Assembly: GCF_013373795.3 (NCBI RefSeq)
Contig: NZ_CP088022.1
Location: 7,254,001 to 7,318,000, forward strand
Length of the DNA stretch: 64,000 bases
Source of the DNA: Bradyrhizobium quebecense
GTDB lineage: Bacteria; Pseudomonadota; Alphaproteobacteria; Rhizobiales; Xanthobacteraceae
Direction of reading: 5' to 3'
Below are positions 52,828 through 61,822 of this stretch, piece after piece. Position numbers and translations under genes: made by a program. Within the stretch, counting starts at the first letter, position 1, and the number at the start of each line of letters is the position of its first letter. The notes under the pieces are model-generated. The model made no database searches, was not told the origin of the DNA, and saw only the letters and a list, made by a program, of their open reading frames with translations.

Positions 52828-55800
52828 TCATTCCGCGGCAGGCGAGATCACGCTTGGCGGGCCGGGCGGCCGCTTGGTCTGGTCGGTCTGGCGCTCGCTC
52901 GGGGTTAGCTCGTGGTCGGCATGCGAGACCACGAGCCGCTTGCCGAAGCGCCAGATCAAGCCGCCGATATCGTCCATCACCATGAACATCGCCGGCACGA
53001 ACACCAGCGACAGCACGGTCGAGAAGATCAGGCCGCCGATCACCGCGAGCGCCATCGGCGAGCGGAATTCGCCGCCGGCGCCAAATGCTAGGGCCGACGG
53101 CATCATGCCGGCGGCCATTGCGATCGTGGTCATCACGATCGGGCGGGCGCGCTTCATTCCGGCGTCGATCATGGCTTCCTCGCGCGCCTTGCCGTCGCGG
53201 ATCGCCTCCACCGCGAATTCCACCAGCATGATGGCGTTCTTGGTGACGATGCCCATCAGCATCAGGATGCCGATCCACACCGGCGTGGTGAGCTGCTTGC
53301 CGGTCAAAAGCAGCGCGCCGATCGCACCTCCGATCGAGAGCGGCAGCGAGAACAGGATGGTGATCGGCTGCAGGAAGGTGCCGAACAGCAGCACCAGCAC
53401 GGCGTAGACCATCATCAGGCCGGCGGTGATCGCGGTGGCGAAGCCGTCGGACAGTTCAGCGAGGCTCTCGGCGTCGCCGGACGGGCTGACCTTCACGCCC
53501 TTCGGCAGGCTCTTCATGACCGGGAGGTCGTAGATCAGCTTGGTGGCATCGCCGAGCGCGGCATTGCCGACGAGGTCGGCCGCGACGGTGGCCTGCCGCT
53601 CTCGGTCGTAGCGGTTGATGCTGGTCGGGCCCTGGTCGAGCTGGATGTCGGCGACGACGGAGAGCGGCACGCCACCGCGTTCGCCGCGCTGACCGAGCGG
53701 CACGCGCAGTTGCTCGAGCATCTGAAGGTCGCTGCGCGCATTGTCCTCGAGCTGGACGCGGATCGGGACCTGGCGGTCGCCGGCGTCGAACTTCGCCAGC
53801 GCCGGGCCGACGTCGCCGATGGTGGCGACGCGGATGGTCTGCGACAGGCTCTCGGTCGAGACGCCGAGCCGAGCCGCGAGCTCGGCGCGCGGACGGATGC
53901 GCAGTTCGGGCCGGTCGAGCGCGGTCTCCGAGATCACGTTGGCGATGATCGGGATCCGCTTCATCTGCGTCGCCAGCTCGCTGGCGACGTTATTGACGAT
54001 GTTGCTGTCGGTGCCGGTGACGACCAGCGAGATGGCGCGCAGGCCGTTCTCGTCGAGGAACCAGAACCGGATATCGGGGACGTTATCGAGCTCCTTGCCG
54101 ATCGACAGCTCCAGCTCGCGCTGGGTGATCCTGCGATCCGCCTTCGGCGTGTAGTTGATGATCAGCGCGGCGCGGCGGACTTCCTGGATACCCGGCGGCA
54201 CGCGGCCGCCGTCGACGAACACGCTGCGCACCTCGGGCCGCTTGCGCAGGCGCGCAACGATCTCCTCGGTGACCTTCTCGGTATAGGCAAGCTGCGAGCC
54301 GGGCGGCAGCTCCATCGCGAGCAGCGAGCGCGCGGTGTCCTGCGCCGGCAGGAAACCCTGCGGCAGCAGCGTGATGCTCCAGATCGATGCGGCGAACACC
54401 GCAAAGCCGATCAGCACGGTGATATAATGGTGCTTCACCGACCAGGTGACGAGGCCGTGATAGCTGCGCAGGATGCGGCCGGGCGGCGGGTCGTCGTGGT
54501 CATGATGCTTGAGAAAATAGGCGGCCAGCATCGGCGTCACGAAGCGCGCGGCGAGCAGCGAGAAGAACACCTGCACCGACACCGTAATGCCGAACTGCTT
54601 GAAGAATTGCCCGGCGATCCCGGACATGAAGCTCGCCGGCGCGAAGATCGCGATGATGGTGAGCGAGATCGCGATCACCGCAAGCCCGATCTCGTCCGCG
54701 GCTTCAAGCGCGGCCCGGTAGGGCGTCTTGCCCATCCGCATGTGGCGGACGATGTTCTCGATCTCGACGATGGCGTCGTCGACCAGAATGCCGGTCGACA
54801 GCGTGATGGCGAGGAAGGAGACGAGGTTGAGCGAGAAGCCGAGCAGGTCCATCGCCCAGAACGCCGGGAAGATCGACAGCGGCAGCGAAACCGCCGCGAT
54901 GATGGTGGCGCGCATGTCGCGCAGGAACAGCAGCACGATGATGACGGCGAGGATCGCGCCCTCGAACAAGGTCGAGATCGCGGCCTCGTAATTGCCCTTG
55001 GTGAATTCGACCGAGGTGTCGATCAGCTTGAGGTCGACGTCGGGATAGGCAACTTTCAGGGCGTCGATCCGCTTCTGCACCGCGGCCGCGACGACGACGT
55101 CGCTGGCGCCCTTGGAGCGCTTGATGCCGAGCGCGACCACCGGCTCGCCGTTGAAGCGGGCGAAGGTGCGCCGGTCGGCGATCGTGTCGGTGACGGTGCC
55201 GAGATCGTCGAGCCGGATCTCGCCGCCGCCGAACAGCGGAATCATGGTGCCGGCGAGCTCGTTCAGCGTCTTGGCGCCGGCCAGGGTGCGGATCGCCTGG
55301 TCGTTCTTGCCGATCTCGGCGCGGCCGCCGGCGACGTCGACATTGGTGCCGCGCAGGATCTGGCTGACATTGACCGCGGTCAGCCCCACAGCCTGCAGCT
55401 TGTCGGGATCGAGCGAGACCAGGATCTCGCGCTCGACACCGCCGATGCGTTCGACCTGGGCGACGCCGCGCACGCCCTGCAGCGCGCGCTTGACCACGTC
55501 GTCGACGAAGTAAGAGAGCTGCTCCGGCGTCTTGCCGGGCGAGATCGCAGCGTACGTCACGATCGGCAGGCCGATCACGTCGACGCGCTGGATCAAGGGC
55601 TCGGTGACGTTCTGCGGCAGGTTGGCGCGCACCCGCGTCACCGCGTCCTTGACGTCGTTGAGTGCGCGGTCGGTGTTGGTCTCCAGCGCGAACTGGATCG
55701 TGGTCACCGACAGGCCGTCGGTGATGGAGGACGAGATGTGGCGCACGCCCTCGACGCCGGAGACGCCGTCCTCGATCGTTTTGGTGACCTGCGACTCAAG

Positions 55801-55980
55801 TTCCGAGGGCGCGGCGCCGAACTGCGACACCGCGACCGAGATCACCGGAATGTCGGCGCTCGGCAGCCGCGTCACGGCGAGCTTGGTGAAGGAGACCCAG
55901 CCCAGGACCAGCAGGATGATCGAGAAGACGATCGAGGGAAGCGGGTTCCGGATCGACCATGCCGAGATGTTCAAAGCCAT
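52828..55980 (-). CDS. RND-family efflux permease (AcrB/MexB-like)
   Basis: 1050 residues, the usual length. N-terminus SAWSIRNPLPSIVFSIILLV, twelve membrane helices in two sets of six, two large periplasmic loops, and the helix-4 segment STGILVDDAIVEIENIVRHM with the paired Asp of the proton relay. Works as an inner-membrane trimer that exports drugs or other amphiphiles. 13 bp downstream of its adaptor gene. No outer-membrane factor gene is adjacent, so a shared TolC-like channel is likely. Confidence 0.94.
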   Translation of the reverse strand: MALNISAWSIRNPLPSIVFSIILLVLGWVSFTKLAVTRLPSADIPVISVAVSQFGAAPSELESQVTKTIEDGVSGVEGVRHISSSITDGLSVTTIQFALETNTDRALNDVKDAVTRVRANLPQNVTEPLIQRVDVIGLPIVTYAAISPGKTPEQLSYFVDDVVKRALQGVRGVAQVERIGGVEREILVSLDPDKLQAVGLTAVNVSQILRGTNVDVAGGRAEIGKNDQAIRTLAGAKTLNELAGTMIPLFGGGEIRLDDLGTVTDTIADRRTFARFNGEPVVALGIKRSKGASDVVVAAAVQKRIDALKVAYPDVDLKLIDTSVEFTKGNYEAAISTLFEGAILAVIIVLLFLRDMRATIIAAVSLPLSIFPAFWAMDLLGFSLNLVSFLAITLSTGILVDDAIVEIENIVRHMRMGKTPYRAALEAADEIGLAVIAISLTIIAIFAPASFMSGIAGQFFKQFGITVSVQVFFSLLAARFVTPMLAAYFLKHHDHDDPPPGRILRSYHGLVTWSVKHHYITVLIGFAVFAASIWSITLLPQGFLPAQDTARSLLAMELPPGSQLAYTEKVTEEIVARLRKRPEVRSVFVDGGRVPPGIQEVRRAALIINYTPKADRRITQRELELSIGKELDNVPDIRFWFLDENGLRAISLVVTGTDSNIVNNVASELATQMKRIPIIANVISETALDRPELRIRPRAELAARLGVSTESLSQTIRVATIGDVGPALAKFDAGDRQVPIRVQLEDNARSDLQMLEQLRVPLGQRGERGGVPLSVVADIQLDQGPTSINRYDRERQATVAADLVGNAALGDATKLIYDLPVMKSLPKGVKVSPSGDAESLAELSDGFATAITAGLMMVYAVLVLLFGTFLQPITILFSLPLSIGGAIGALLLTGKQLTTPVWIGILMLMGIVTKNAIMLVEFAVEAIRDGKAREEAMIDAGMKRARPIVMTTIAMAAGMMPSALAFGAGGEFRSPMALAVIGGLIFSTVLSLVFVPAMFMVMDDIGGLIWRFGKRLVVSHADHELTPSERQTDQTKRPPGPPSVISPAAE

Positions 55981-55993
55981 TAGCGTGCCCGAA

Positions 55994-56911
55994 TTAGCGT
56001 GATCGCGTGCGATCGAGTTCGTCGGCGAACATGGTCTTGATCTGGTCGCCGTCATGCAGCGAGGTGCCAGCATCGGCCACGACGATTTCGCCGACGTCGA
56101 GGCCTTCAAGGATTTCGGTCGAAGTGTCGGAGGTCAGCCCGACGCGCACCCTGCGGGTCTCGACCGTGTTGCCCTTCACGACCTGCAGGGTCAGGCGGTC
56201 GATCGCGGTGCGCGGCACGGCAACGCCGCAGGAGCGCTTGGCGTCGATATTGGCGCGCGCGAACATGCCGACCTTCAGCGTCGGATTGTTGTTGATGGTG
56301 ATGCGGACATGCCCGAGCTGGGTGGCGCGATCGATCTGCGGCGAGATCTGGCGGACCTTGCCGACGATGTCGGGCGCGTCGTCGCGGCTGATCCGGACAT
56401 TGGCGCCGGGATTGAGCTTTAGGAGCTGGAAGCCCGGCACCTCGGCGTCGAGCTCGATCTCGTTGTTGACGGAGATCTTGAACATCGGCGGAGCCTGCGG
56501 CGAGGCCGGAGCGCCGGGCGCGGTGCGCACCTCGGTGACGAGGCCGGCCGCCGGCGCGCGCAGCACGATCGGCTTGGCATTGCCCTGCGCCGCCTGCTGC
56601 GGCGGCGGGGTCAACCGCGCCAGTTCCTGGTTCTCGGTCACGGTGTCACCCTCGCGGACCAGCACGTCGGAGACCTTGGAGCCGTCCTGGTCGACATTCA
56701 CCTGCGCCTCGCGGCGCGGCACGATGAAGCCGGTGACGCGGACCATGTCGGAGAAGCAGGCATTGGTCGACTTCGTCACCACGACCAGCGCCTGGCCCGG
56801 CGTCTCCTTCTCCTCCGGATGGGAGCGGTGCTCGAACGCGTAATAGGCGATCGCCAGCGCGAGGAACACCACCGTGCCGAGCGCAGGCTTGAGGTACTGG
56901 GAGAAATTCAT
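55994..56911 (-). CDS. RND periplasmic adaptor (membrane fusion protein)
   Basis: 305 residues. One N-terminal membrane helix (LGTVVFLALAIAYYAF), lipoyl halves around VTGFIVPRREAQVNV and PIVLRAPAAGLVTEV, a beta-barrel (MFKISVNNEIELDAEVPGFQ) and a membrane-proximal domain. Keeps Cys in ACFSD and in SCGVAVP, like its paralogue at 36190-37134. Links the downstream RND pump to an outer-membrane channel. A Crp-like site is 135 bp upstream. Confidence 0.92.
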   Translation of the reverse strand: MNFSQYLKPALGTVVFLALAIAYYAFEHRSHPEEKETPGQALVVVTKSTNACFSDMVRVTGFIVPRREAQVNVDQDGSKVSDVLVREGDTVTENQELARLTPPPQQAAQGNAKPIVLRAPAAGLVTEVRTAPGAPASPQAPPMFKISVNNEIELDAEVPGFQLLKLNPGANVRISRDDAPDIVGKVRQISPQIDRATQLGHVRITINNNPTLKVGMFARANIDAKRSCGVAVPRTAIDRLTLQVVKGNTVETRRVRVGLTSDTSTEILEGLDVGEIVVADAGTSLHDGDQIKTMFADELDRTRSR

Positions 56912-57046
56912 CGCCTGATCAATCCAGAACTTGGCGCGTATCGACAGTGATTGTCTTAGGCGCTCGTCGAAGTCTCATCTCGCCGTCGTATCGTGTGGGC
57001 ATCGGAAAGGCCGGGGTCCATTGTTCCGGATCGTGCCCTGACGTCA

Positions 57047-57062
57047 TGTGAGGCGGGTCACC
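57047..57062. promoter_or_regulatory. Crp-like site TGTGA-N6-TCACC upstream of the RND operon
   Basis: One mismatch to TGTGA-N6-TCACA, 135 bp before the adaptor start at 56911 in the 256-bp gap after the OmpA-like gene. Confidence 0.5.
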
Positions 57063-57094
57063 TGTGGGCCGCTTTGGTCGTACGCCCCAAAGCA

Positions 57095-57124
57095 AATGCG
57101 CCCCGCCGGGGTGCGGGACGCATT
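57095..57124 (-). terminator. Hairpin terminator candidate after the OmpA-like gene
   Basis: Outer arms AATGCG/CGCATT enclose CCCCG-C-CGGGG; on the minus strand it is followed by TTGCTTTGG. It lies about 45 bp beyond the OmpA-like stop at 57168 and would separate that gene from the RND operon. Confidence 0.5.
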
Positions 57125-57167
57125 GTAACCTCAAAAAGCGGCCACGCCACCGCCCATCGCCTCTGGA

Positions 57168-57815
57168 TCACTTGGCGGCGGTGTCCTTGTTTTCCATGTT
57201 CACAACCTGCACGCGCCGGTTGACGTCCGCCATCGGGTGGCTCGGGTCCTTCAGCTTGCTCTTGCCATAGCCGACGGTGACGAGATCGGTGCCGTTGATG
57301 CCATATTTGTCGACCAGATAGCGTTTGATGGCGTCGGCGCGGCGCTCCGAGAGGCCCTGATTGTAGTCCTCGCCGCCTGCGGCGTCGGTGTGGCCGGCGA
57401 CCACGAAGGTCGAGCCCTTCAGGTCCTGATTGGTCAAAGCGCGGCCGAGCGCCTGCACCGAGGCCAGCGACTTCGCGCTGATGTCGGCGGAGTTGTAGTC
57501 GAAGTTGATCTCGAGATCGATCTTCGGCTTGTCCTGGACGATGGTCGCGATTTCCTCGCGCTCGGTCGAAGACAGCGAGCGGGTGGCGCGGCCACGGACG
57601 CTCTGTACGAATTTGGCCTGGTCGGCGCTCAGTCCGGGCGAGGTCTGCGGGCCGGCCGAGAGGCCGCGGGTCAGCGGCTTCTTCTCGGGCGTCAGTGCCT
57701 TGATGATCTGATCCTCGGTGACGTCACCAGCGCGGGCGGCCGCCATGCCGAACGACAGCACGGCGCCGACGGTCACGATTGAAAGGAGCGCGGCCCTTGC
57801 CGACGGTTTGAACAT
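57168..57815 (-). CDS. OmpA-family peptidoglycan-binding protein
   Basis: 215 residues from ATG 57815 with GGAGGGACCGAA before it. Signal peptide (ALLSIVTVGAVLSFGMAAARA), a 90-residue linker, and a C-terminal OmpA domain: INFDYNSADISAKSLASVQA, VVAGHTDAAGGEDYNQGLSE with the Asp/Arg that hold diaminopimelate, and VTVGYGKSKL. No outer-membrane barrel, so it is a periplasmic, wall-attached protein. It follows the caspase-like gene by 140 bp on the same strand; possibly co-expressed. Confidence 0.9.
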   Translation of the reverse strand: MFKPSARAALLSIVTVGAVLSFGMAAARAGDVTEDQIIKALTPEKKPLTRGLSAGPQTSPGLSADQAKFVQSVRGRATRSLSSTEREEIATIVQDKPKIDLEINFDYNSADISAKSLASVQALGRALTNQDLKGSTFVVAGHTDAAGGEDYNQGLSERRADAIKRYLVDKYGINGTDLVTVGYGKSKLKDPSHPMADVNRRVQVVNMENKDTAAK

Positions 57816-57955
57816 TTCGGTCCCTCCTGCGCCGGCTGGCGCGGTTCCATACAACTCTTCGGATTGATCGCGGGCATCGCTGCCCGGCACGCACCCTCTG
57901 ATTAGTCGCGCAATTTCGCCCGCGGTTCGAGCCGCGGGCAGGCCTCGTTCTTTTG

Positions 57956-59533
57956 TCACTGTACGCCGTAGTCGGCGAATTCCTTGACGATGTTCGGGTC
58001 CATCGCCTTGGCGTTGGCGATGTCGAGATCGCCTTCCGCGACCGCGCCATTGCGCTTCTTGGCAAGGCCGCGCCCGTACAGCGACGAGGTCAGCCGCGGG
58101 TTGATCTTCAGTGCGGCGTCGAAATCGGCGATGGCGTTCTTGTTCTGCCCGCCCTTCAGGTTCATCAGCCCGCGGCTGTCGAGCGCATCGACGAAATTCG
58201 GGCGCAGCCGCAGCGCCTCGTTGCAGTCCTTCAGGGCCGCCTGCAGGTCGCCGATCACGGTGCGGACCCAGCAGCGATTGTTATAGGCCTCGACATCCTT
58301 CGGGTTCAGCCGCAGCGAATCGGTGAAATCCTTCACCGCGAGGTCGTAGGCGCCCTTGCTGGCAAAGACCTGGCCGCGGCGATACAGCGCAGCCGCGTCA
58401 TCCGGGTTCTTGTCGAGCCTTTCGTTCAGGCCCTTGATCGTCGGATCATCCGCGAGCACGGGCGAATTGCTCGGGGCCGGCGTGGGCTGGATCACCACCG
58501 GCGGCGGAGGCGCGGGTGGCGGCAGCGCGATCTCGGGCGCTTTTGGGGGAGGTGGGGGTGCGGCGGGCGCTGTCGCGACGGCTGGCTTCGGCGGCGCCGG
58601 CGGTGGCGTCGGCGCCGCCGCGGCTGGGGGCGTTGGTGTCGGCTTCGGCGTTGCAACGGGCGCGGCTGGCGGAGCCGGTGGAGGCGAGACCGGCGGTGCC
58701 GTTGCCACCTCGAGCGACGGTGATGCGGCAGGCGCGGGCGCGGCGTTCGACGGTCCCGTTGCGCCGCCTGGAACGGCTCCGCCGGCTGGACTGAACGAGA
58801 AATCCTCGGCCAGCGACGACGAGATCCACGGCACCTGTTCCTGCCGTGAGGCGCGGGTGACGCCGACGCGGGTGCGGTTCAGCGTTTCCTCAGCCATCAG
58901 GTCGGGGGTGCGGATCTCCTTCAGCAGTTCCCGCACGAACAGGCTGCGGTCGCTGCCATTGTCCGAGACCACCGACGAGAGCGCGGCCGAATACATCACC
59001 AACGTCCCGTTGGGTGCGATCACCGGGGCGAGCCCCGCCGAGAAGCTGCGGAAACGGCGCTCGAACGGGTTGCGCCGCGAGGCGTCGACCAGGGCGATCT
59101 TGACCCCGGCACCGCGGCTGTTGATCTCGCCGAGCACGGTCTCGAGGCTGAAGCCGTCGCGGCGGACGTCGGCCTCGGCCCAGATCTGGGCATCGATCGG
59201 GATCATGTAGCTCTGCCGGTTCGACTGGATGCCGTAACCCGAGAAGAAGATCAGCGCGACCGAGCCCGGCTTGATCTTGCCATAGAGCCGATCGAAGGCG
59301 CGCCGCATGCCGTCGCCCGTCAGGTTCTCGCCGACCTCGACGGTGAAGCCGTCGCGCTTGAGCTCATCGGCGACGTCACGCGCGTCGTTGACCGGCTCCT
59401 TCAGCGGTGCGTCGGCGTCGGGATATTTGGCGTTGCCGATGACCAGCGCGAAACGATCGCCGGCAGCGACGGACAGGGTGGGCGACGCGATTGAAAAAAT
59501 CAGCGTGGCGAGCAAGGCAAGGCGGATTTTCAT
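57956..59533 (-). CDS. Caspase-like (C14 family) protein with substituted dyad and TPR repeats, copy 2
   Basis: 525 residues from ATG 59533. Signal peptide (MKIRLALLATLIFSIASPTL), caspase-like fold from RFALVIGNAKYP, a long Pro/Ala-rich linker (about 250-385), and tetratricopeptide repeats (ALYRRGQVFASKGAYDLAVK; VEAYNNRCWVRTVIGDLQAA). As in copy 1, the catalytic His is Tyr (FFSGYGIQ, Tyr100) and the Cys is Ser (VDASRRNPF, Ser152). Exported, with protein-binding repeats, it looks like a periplasmic scaffold rather than a peptidase. Upstream of OmpA and RND genes. Confidence 0.9.
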   Translation of the reverse strand: MKIRLALLATLIFSIASPTLSVAAGDRFALVIGNAKYPDADAPLKEPVNDARDVADELKRDGFTVEVGENLTGDGMRRAFDRLYGKIKPGSVALIFFSGYGIQSNRQSYMIPIDAQIWAEADVRRDGFSLETVLGEINSRGAGVKIALVDASRRNPFERRFRSFSAGLAPVIAPNGTLVMYSAALSSVVSDNGSDRSLFVRELLKEIRTPDLMAEETLNRTRVGVTRASRQEQVPWISSSLAEDFSFSPAGGAVPGGATGPSNAAPAPAASPSLEVATAPPVSPPPAPPAAPVATPKPTPTPPAAAAPTPPPAPPKPAVATAPAAPPPPPKAPEIALPPPAPPPPVVIQPTPAPSNSPVLADDPTIKGLNERLDKNPDDAAALYRRGQVFASKGAYDLAVKDFTDSLRLNPKDVEAYNNRCWVRTVIGDLQAALKDCNEALRLRPNFVDALDSRGLMNLKGGQNKNAIADFDAALKINPRLTSSLYGRGLAKKRNGAVAEGDLDIANAKAMDPNIVKEFADYGVQ

Positions 59534-59900
59534 AATCGCGGCTAATCCAGATCGCGGCATTGCAATGAAATGGCGCCGCTTTCAGCCTGCGCCCCGGGGA
59601 CCTTACTCTAGCGAAAATCCATTATCAAACCACGGTCAAACCCCCGTCAACGGCCTGCGGCACCATCGCTAATCGCGGCGGCGGTAACGAGGCCGCAGTG
59701 CAACAGCCGCGATCATGGCGCCATCGCCTCCGTGGCATGGTGCAGGTTCCTGCGACTGGATAGTGTGATTGCATTCACAGAGGCTGCGGCCGTCCTGTCA
59801 TGCGCTCGTCGCACTTTGCGCGGTTTGACCTTTGCGCGAGGCGATGGCTTTGTGGTCGGGACGCCGAGCCATTCAAGAACAGCCAACAAGAGCGATACCG
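59534..59900. other. 367-bp divergent intergenic region
   Basis: Contains promoters of the caspase-like gene and the lactonase-like operon, and the perfect Crp site at 59764-59779. No gene seen. Confidence 0.6.
59764..59779. promoter_or_regulatory. Perfect CRP consensus site
   Basis: TGTGATTGCATTCACA, exact match to TGTGA-N6-TCACA. 121 bp before the lactonase-like gene start and 230 bp before the caspase-like start. Confidence 0.65.
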
Positions 59901-60734
59901 ATGGGAAACGCCTACGAAATCTACGCCCTGCGCTATGCGACGATGTCGCCGCGCACGCCCCACCTCAATTTCCTGGTGCCCGATCCGCACGACACCACGG
60001 CGCAGGATCTCGATTATTTCGTCTGGCTGATCCGCGGCCACGGCCGCGACATCCTGGTCGACACCGGCTTCAACGCCGAGGAGGCCAAGGCGCGCGCCCG
60101 CAAGCTGACGCTCAACCCGGTCGATGCGCTGGCCGGCTTCGGTGTCAGCGCCGATGCGATCCGCGACGTCATCGTCACCCATCTGCATTATGACCACGCC
60201 GGCAATCTGGATCGCTTCCCGAATGCCAAATTCCATCTGCAGGAACGCGAGATGAGCTACGCGACCGGCCGCTGCATGTGCAACGGCATGCTGCGCCATC
60301 CGTTCTCCATTGAACATGTCACGCAGATGGTACGCCATGTCTACGGCGAGCGCGTCACCTTCCATTCCGGCGACGGGGAGATCGCGCCCGGCGTCACCGT
60401 GCATCGCGTCGGCGGTCATTCCGACGGCCTGCAGGTGGTGCGGGTCGAGACCGCGCGCGGCCCGGTCGTGCTGGCGTCGGACGCCGCGCATTATTATGCG
60501 AACCTGCACAAGCGGAGCCCGTTCCCGATCGTCTACAATGTCGGCGACATGGCGCAGGGCTGGGAGACCGTCGAGCGGCTTGCCGGTCATCCCGACCGCT
60601 TCATCCCGGGCCACGATCCGATCGTCAGCGAGATCTATCCGCGCGCCAGCGACAAGGTCGATGCGTTCGCATTGCATCTGGCGCCATCGCATCTGCAACA
60701 CGTCAAGAAACGTCAAAAAGAAGAAGCGATATGA
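59901..60734 (+). CDS. Metallo-beta-lactamase-fold hydrolase, N-acyl-homoserine lactonase-like
   Basis: 277 residues from ATG 59901. The metal site is VIVTHLHYDHAGNLD (H-x-H-x-D-H), with further ligands in RVGGHSDGLQ, LASDAAHYY and FIPGHDPIV. NFLVPDPHDTTAQDLDYFVW at the start resembles the quorum-quenching lactonase group. In many genomes such enzymes sit in catabolic operons and open other lactones. The stop overlaps the ATG of the next gene by four bases, so the two probably act in one pathway. A perfect Crp site lies upstream. Confidence 0.87.
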   Translation: MGNAYEIYALRYATMSPRTPHLNFLVPDPHDTTAQDLDYFVWLIRGHGRDILVDTGFNAEEAKARARKLTLNPVDALAGFGVSADAIRDVIVTHLHYDHAGNLDRFPNAKFHLQEREMSYATGRCMCNGMLRHPFSIEHVTQMVRHVYGERVTFHSGDGEIAPGVTVHRVGGHSDGLQVVRVETARGPVVLASDAAHYYANLHKRSPFPIVYNVGDMAQGWETVERLAGHPDRFIPGHDPIVSEIYPRASDKVDAFALHLAPSHLQHVKKRQKEEAI

Positions 60735-61612
60735 CTGAATACAAGACCCTCGGATTCATCGGCCTCGGCGTGATGGGTGAGCCGATTTGCCGCAACCTAG
60801 TCAAGAAGAGCGGCAAGCGCGTCGTGGTGTTCGACCTCGCGACTGAGCCGCTGCAACGGCTACGCGCTGATGGCGCCGATGTGGCTGAAACGGTCGCCGA
60901 CGTCATCAAGCAGAGCGATGTGCTGTTCCTCTGCCTGCCGAGCGCCAAACACGTGCGCGCGGTGTTCGAGGGCGACGGCATTCTGAAGAACGTCAGAAGC
61001 GGCCAGGTCGTGGTCGATCTCGGCACGTCCTCGGTCAGCCAGACCCGCGACTTTGCCGGCCAGTTGCAGGCGAAGGGTGCGGCCTGGGCCGACGCGCCGA
61101 TCGCACGCACCCGGCAAGCGGCGCAGGACGGCACGCTCAGCGTGATGGTCGGTGCGGTGCCCGTGCTCTACGCCGCGATCGAGCCCTTGATCCGCTGCTT
61201 TGCCACCGACGTCACCAATTGCGGCGACGTCGGCGCGGGGCAGGTGACCAAGATCCTCAACAACATGGTGCTGTTCGAGACCGTGAACGCGCTGGCCGAG
61301 GCTGTCGCGGTGGCGAAGCACAATGGCGTCGATCCAAAGCTGTTGCTGGAAACCCTGTCGAAGGGCTCGGCCGACAGCTTTGCGCTGCGCAACCACGGCA
61401 TGAAGGCGATCGTGCCCGGCCTGTTTCCGGAGCGCGCGTTCTCGACCGAATATGCGTTGAAGGATCTGTCCTACGCGCTGGAACTCGCCGCCGACGCCGG
61501 CATCAGGATCCGCGGCGCGGAGCTGATCGGCACGGTGCTGCAGGAGGCGATCGACAAGGGATCGAAGGATAATTATTTCCCGGTGATCGCGAAACATATC
61601 GATCGGGCGTAG
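60731..61612 (+). CDS. 3-hydroxyisobutyrate dehydrogenase-family oxidoreductase
   Basis: 293 residues. NAD(P)-binding start LGFIGLGVMGEPICRNL, substrate-binding loop WADAPIARTRQAAQDGTLSV, and the catalytic Lys in GAGQVTKILNNMVLF. Family members oxidise 3-hydroxyisobutyrate, tartronate semialdehyde or related beta-hydroxy acids. The ATG lies in the TGA overlap with the lactonase-like gene, so a lactone-to-hydroxy-acid-to-keto-acid sequence is plausible (inference). Followed by a perfect palindrome and a family C repeat. Confidence 0.9.
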   Translation: MTEYKTLGFIGLGVMGEPICRNLVKKSGKRVVVFDLATEPLQRLRADGADVAETVADVIKQSDVLFLCLPSAKHVRAVFEGDGILKNVRSGQVVVDLGTSSVSQTRDFAGQLQAKGAAWADAPIARTRQAAQDGTLSVMVGAVPVLYAAIEPLIRCFATDVTNCGDVGAGQVTKILNNMVLFETVNALAEAVAVAKHNGVDPKLLLETLSKGSADSFALRNHGMKAIVPGLFPERAFSTEYALKDLSYALELAADAGIRIRGAELIGTVLQEAIDKGSKDNYFPVIAKHIDRA

Positions 61613-61631
61613 CTCTCGCGCCGCATGAACT

Positions 61632-61655
61632 GCGTAGGGCGGATCCGCCCTACGC
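61632..61655. terminator. 24-bp perfect palindrome after the dehydrogenase gene
   Basis: Arms GCGTAGGGCGGA and TCCGCCCTACGC meet without a loop, 20 bp after the stop codon. As RNA it could fold into a G-C-rich hairpin with a GATC loop. No T-run follows, so it may be a repeat remnant rather than a classical terminator. Confidence 0.45.
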
Positions 61656-61691
61656 GACTGTGCTCGTGTTGGGACGCCAGCCAACCCCCAG

Positions 61692-61815
61692 CGTCGTCCT
61701 GGCGAAAGCCAGGACCCATAACCACAAATATCGTTTGTTGTGCTTTGCAGGAACGACGAGTCCCGTTCACAACACCGGCCGCGGCGTATGGGTCCTGGCT
61801 TTCGCCAGGACGACG
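61692..61815. repeat. Dispersed palindromic repeat, family C, copy 2
   Basis: Ends CGTCGTCCTGGCGAAAGCCA and TGGCTTTCGCCAGGACGACG are exact inverted repeats of each other; CCCATA and TATGGG follow inside. Related to 22759-22890. It lies between convergent genes. Confidence 0.85.
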
Positions 61816-61822
61816 GCAGGGT

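Noticed and set aside
21837..61815. Treating the repeat families as insertion sequences
   Set aside because: They are about 60-200 bp, palindromic and carry no transposase; better described as REP/MITE-like non-coding repeats.
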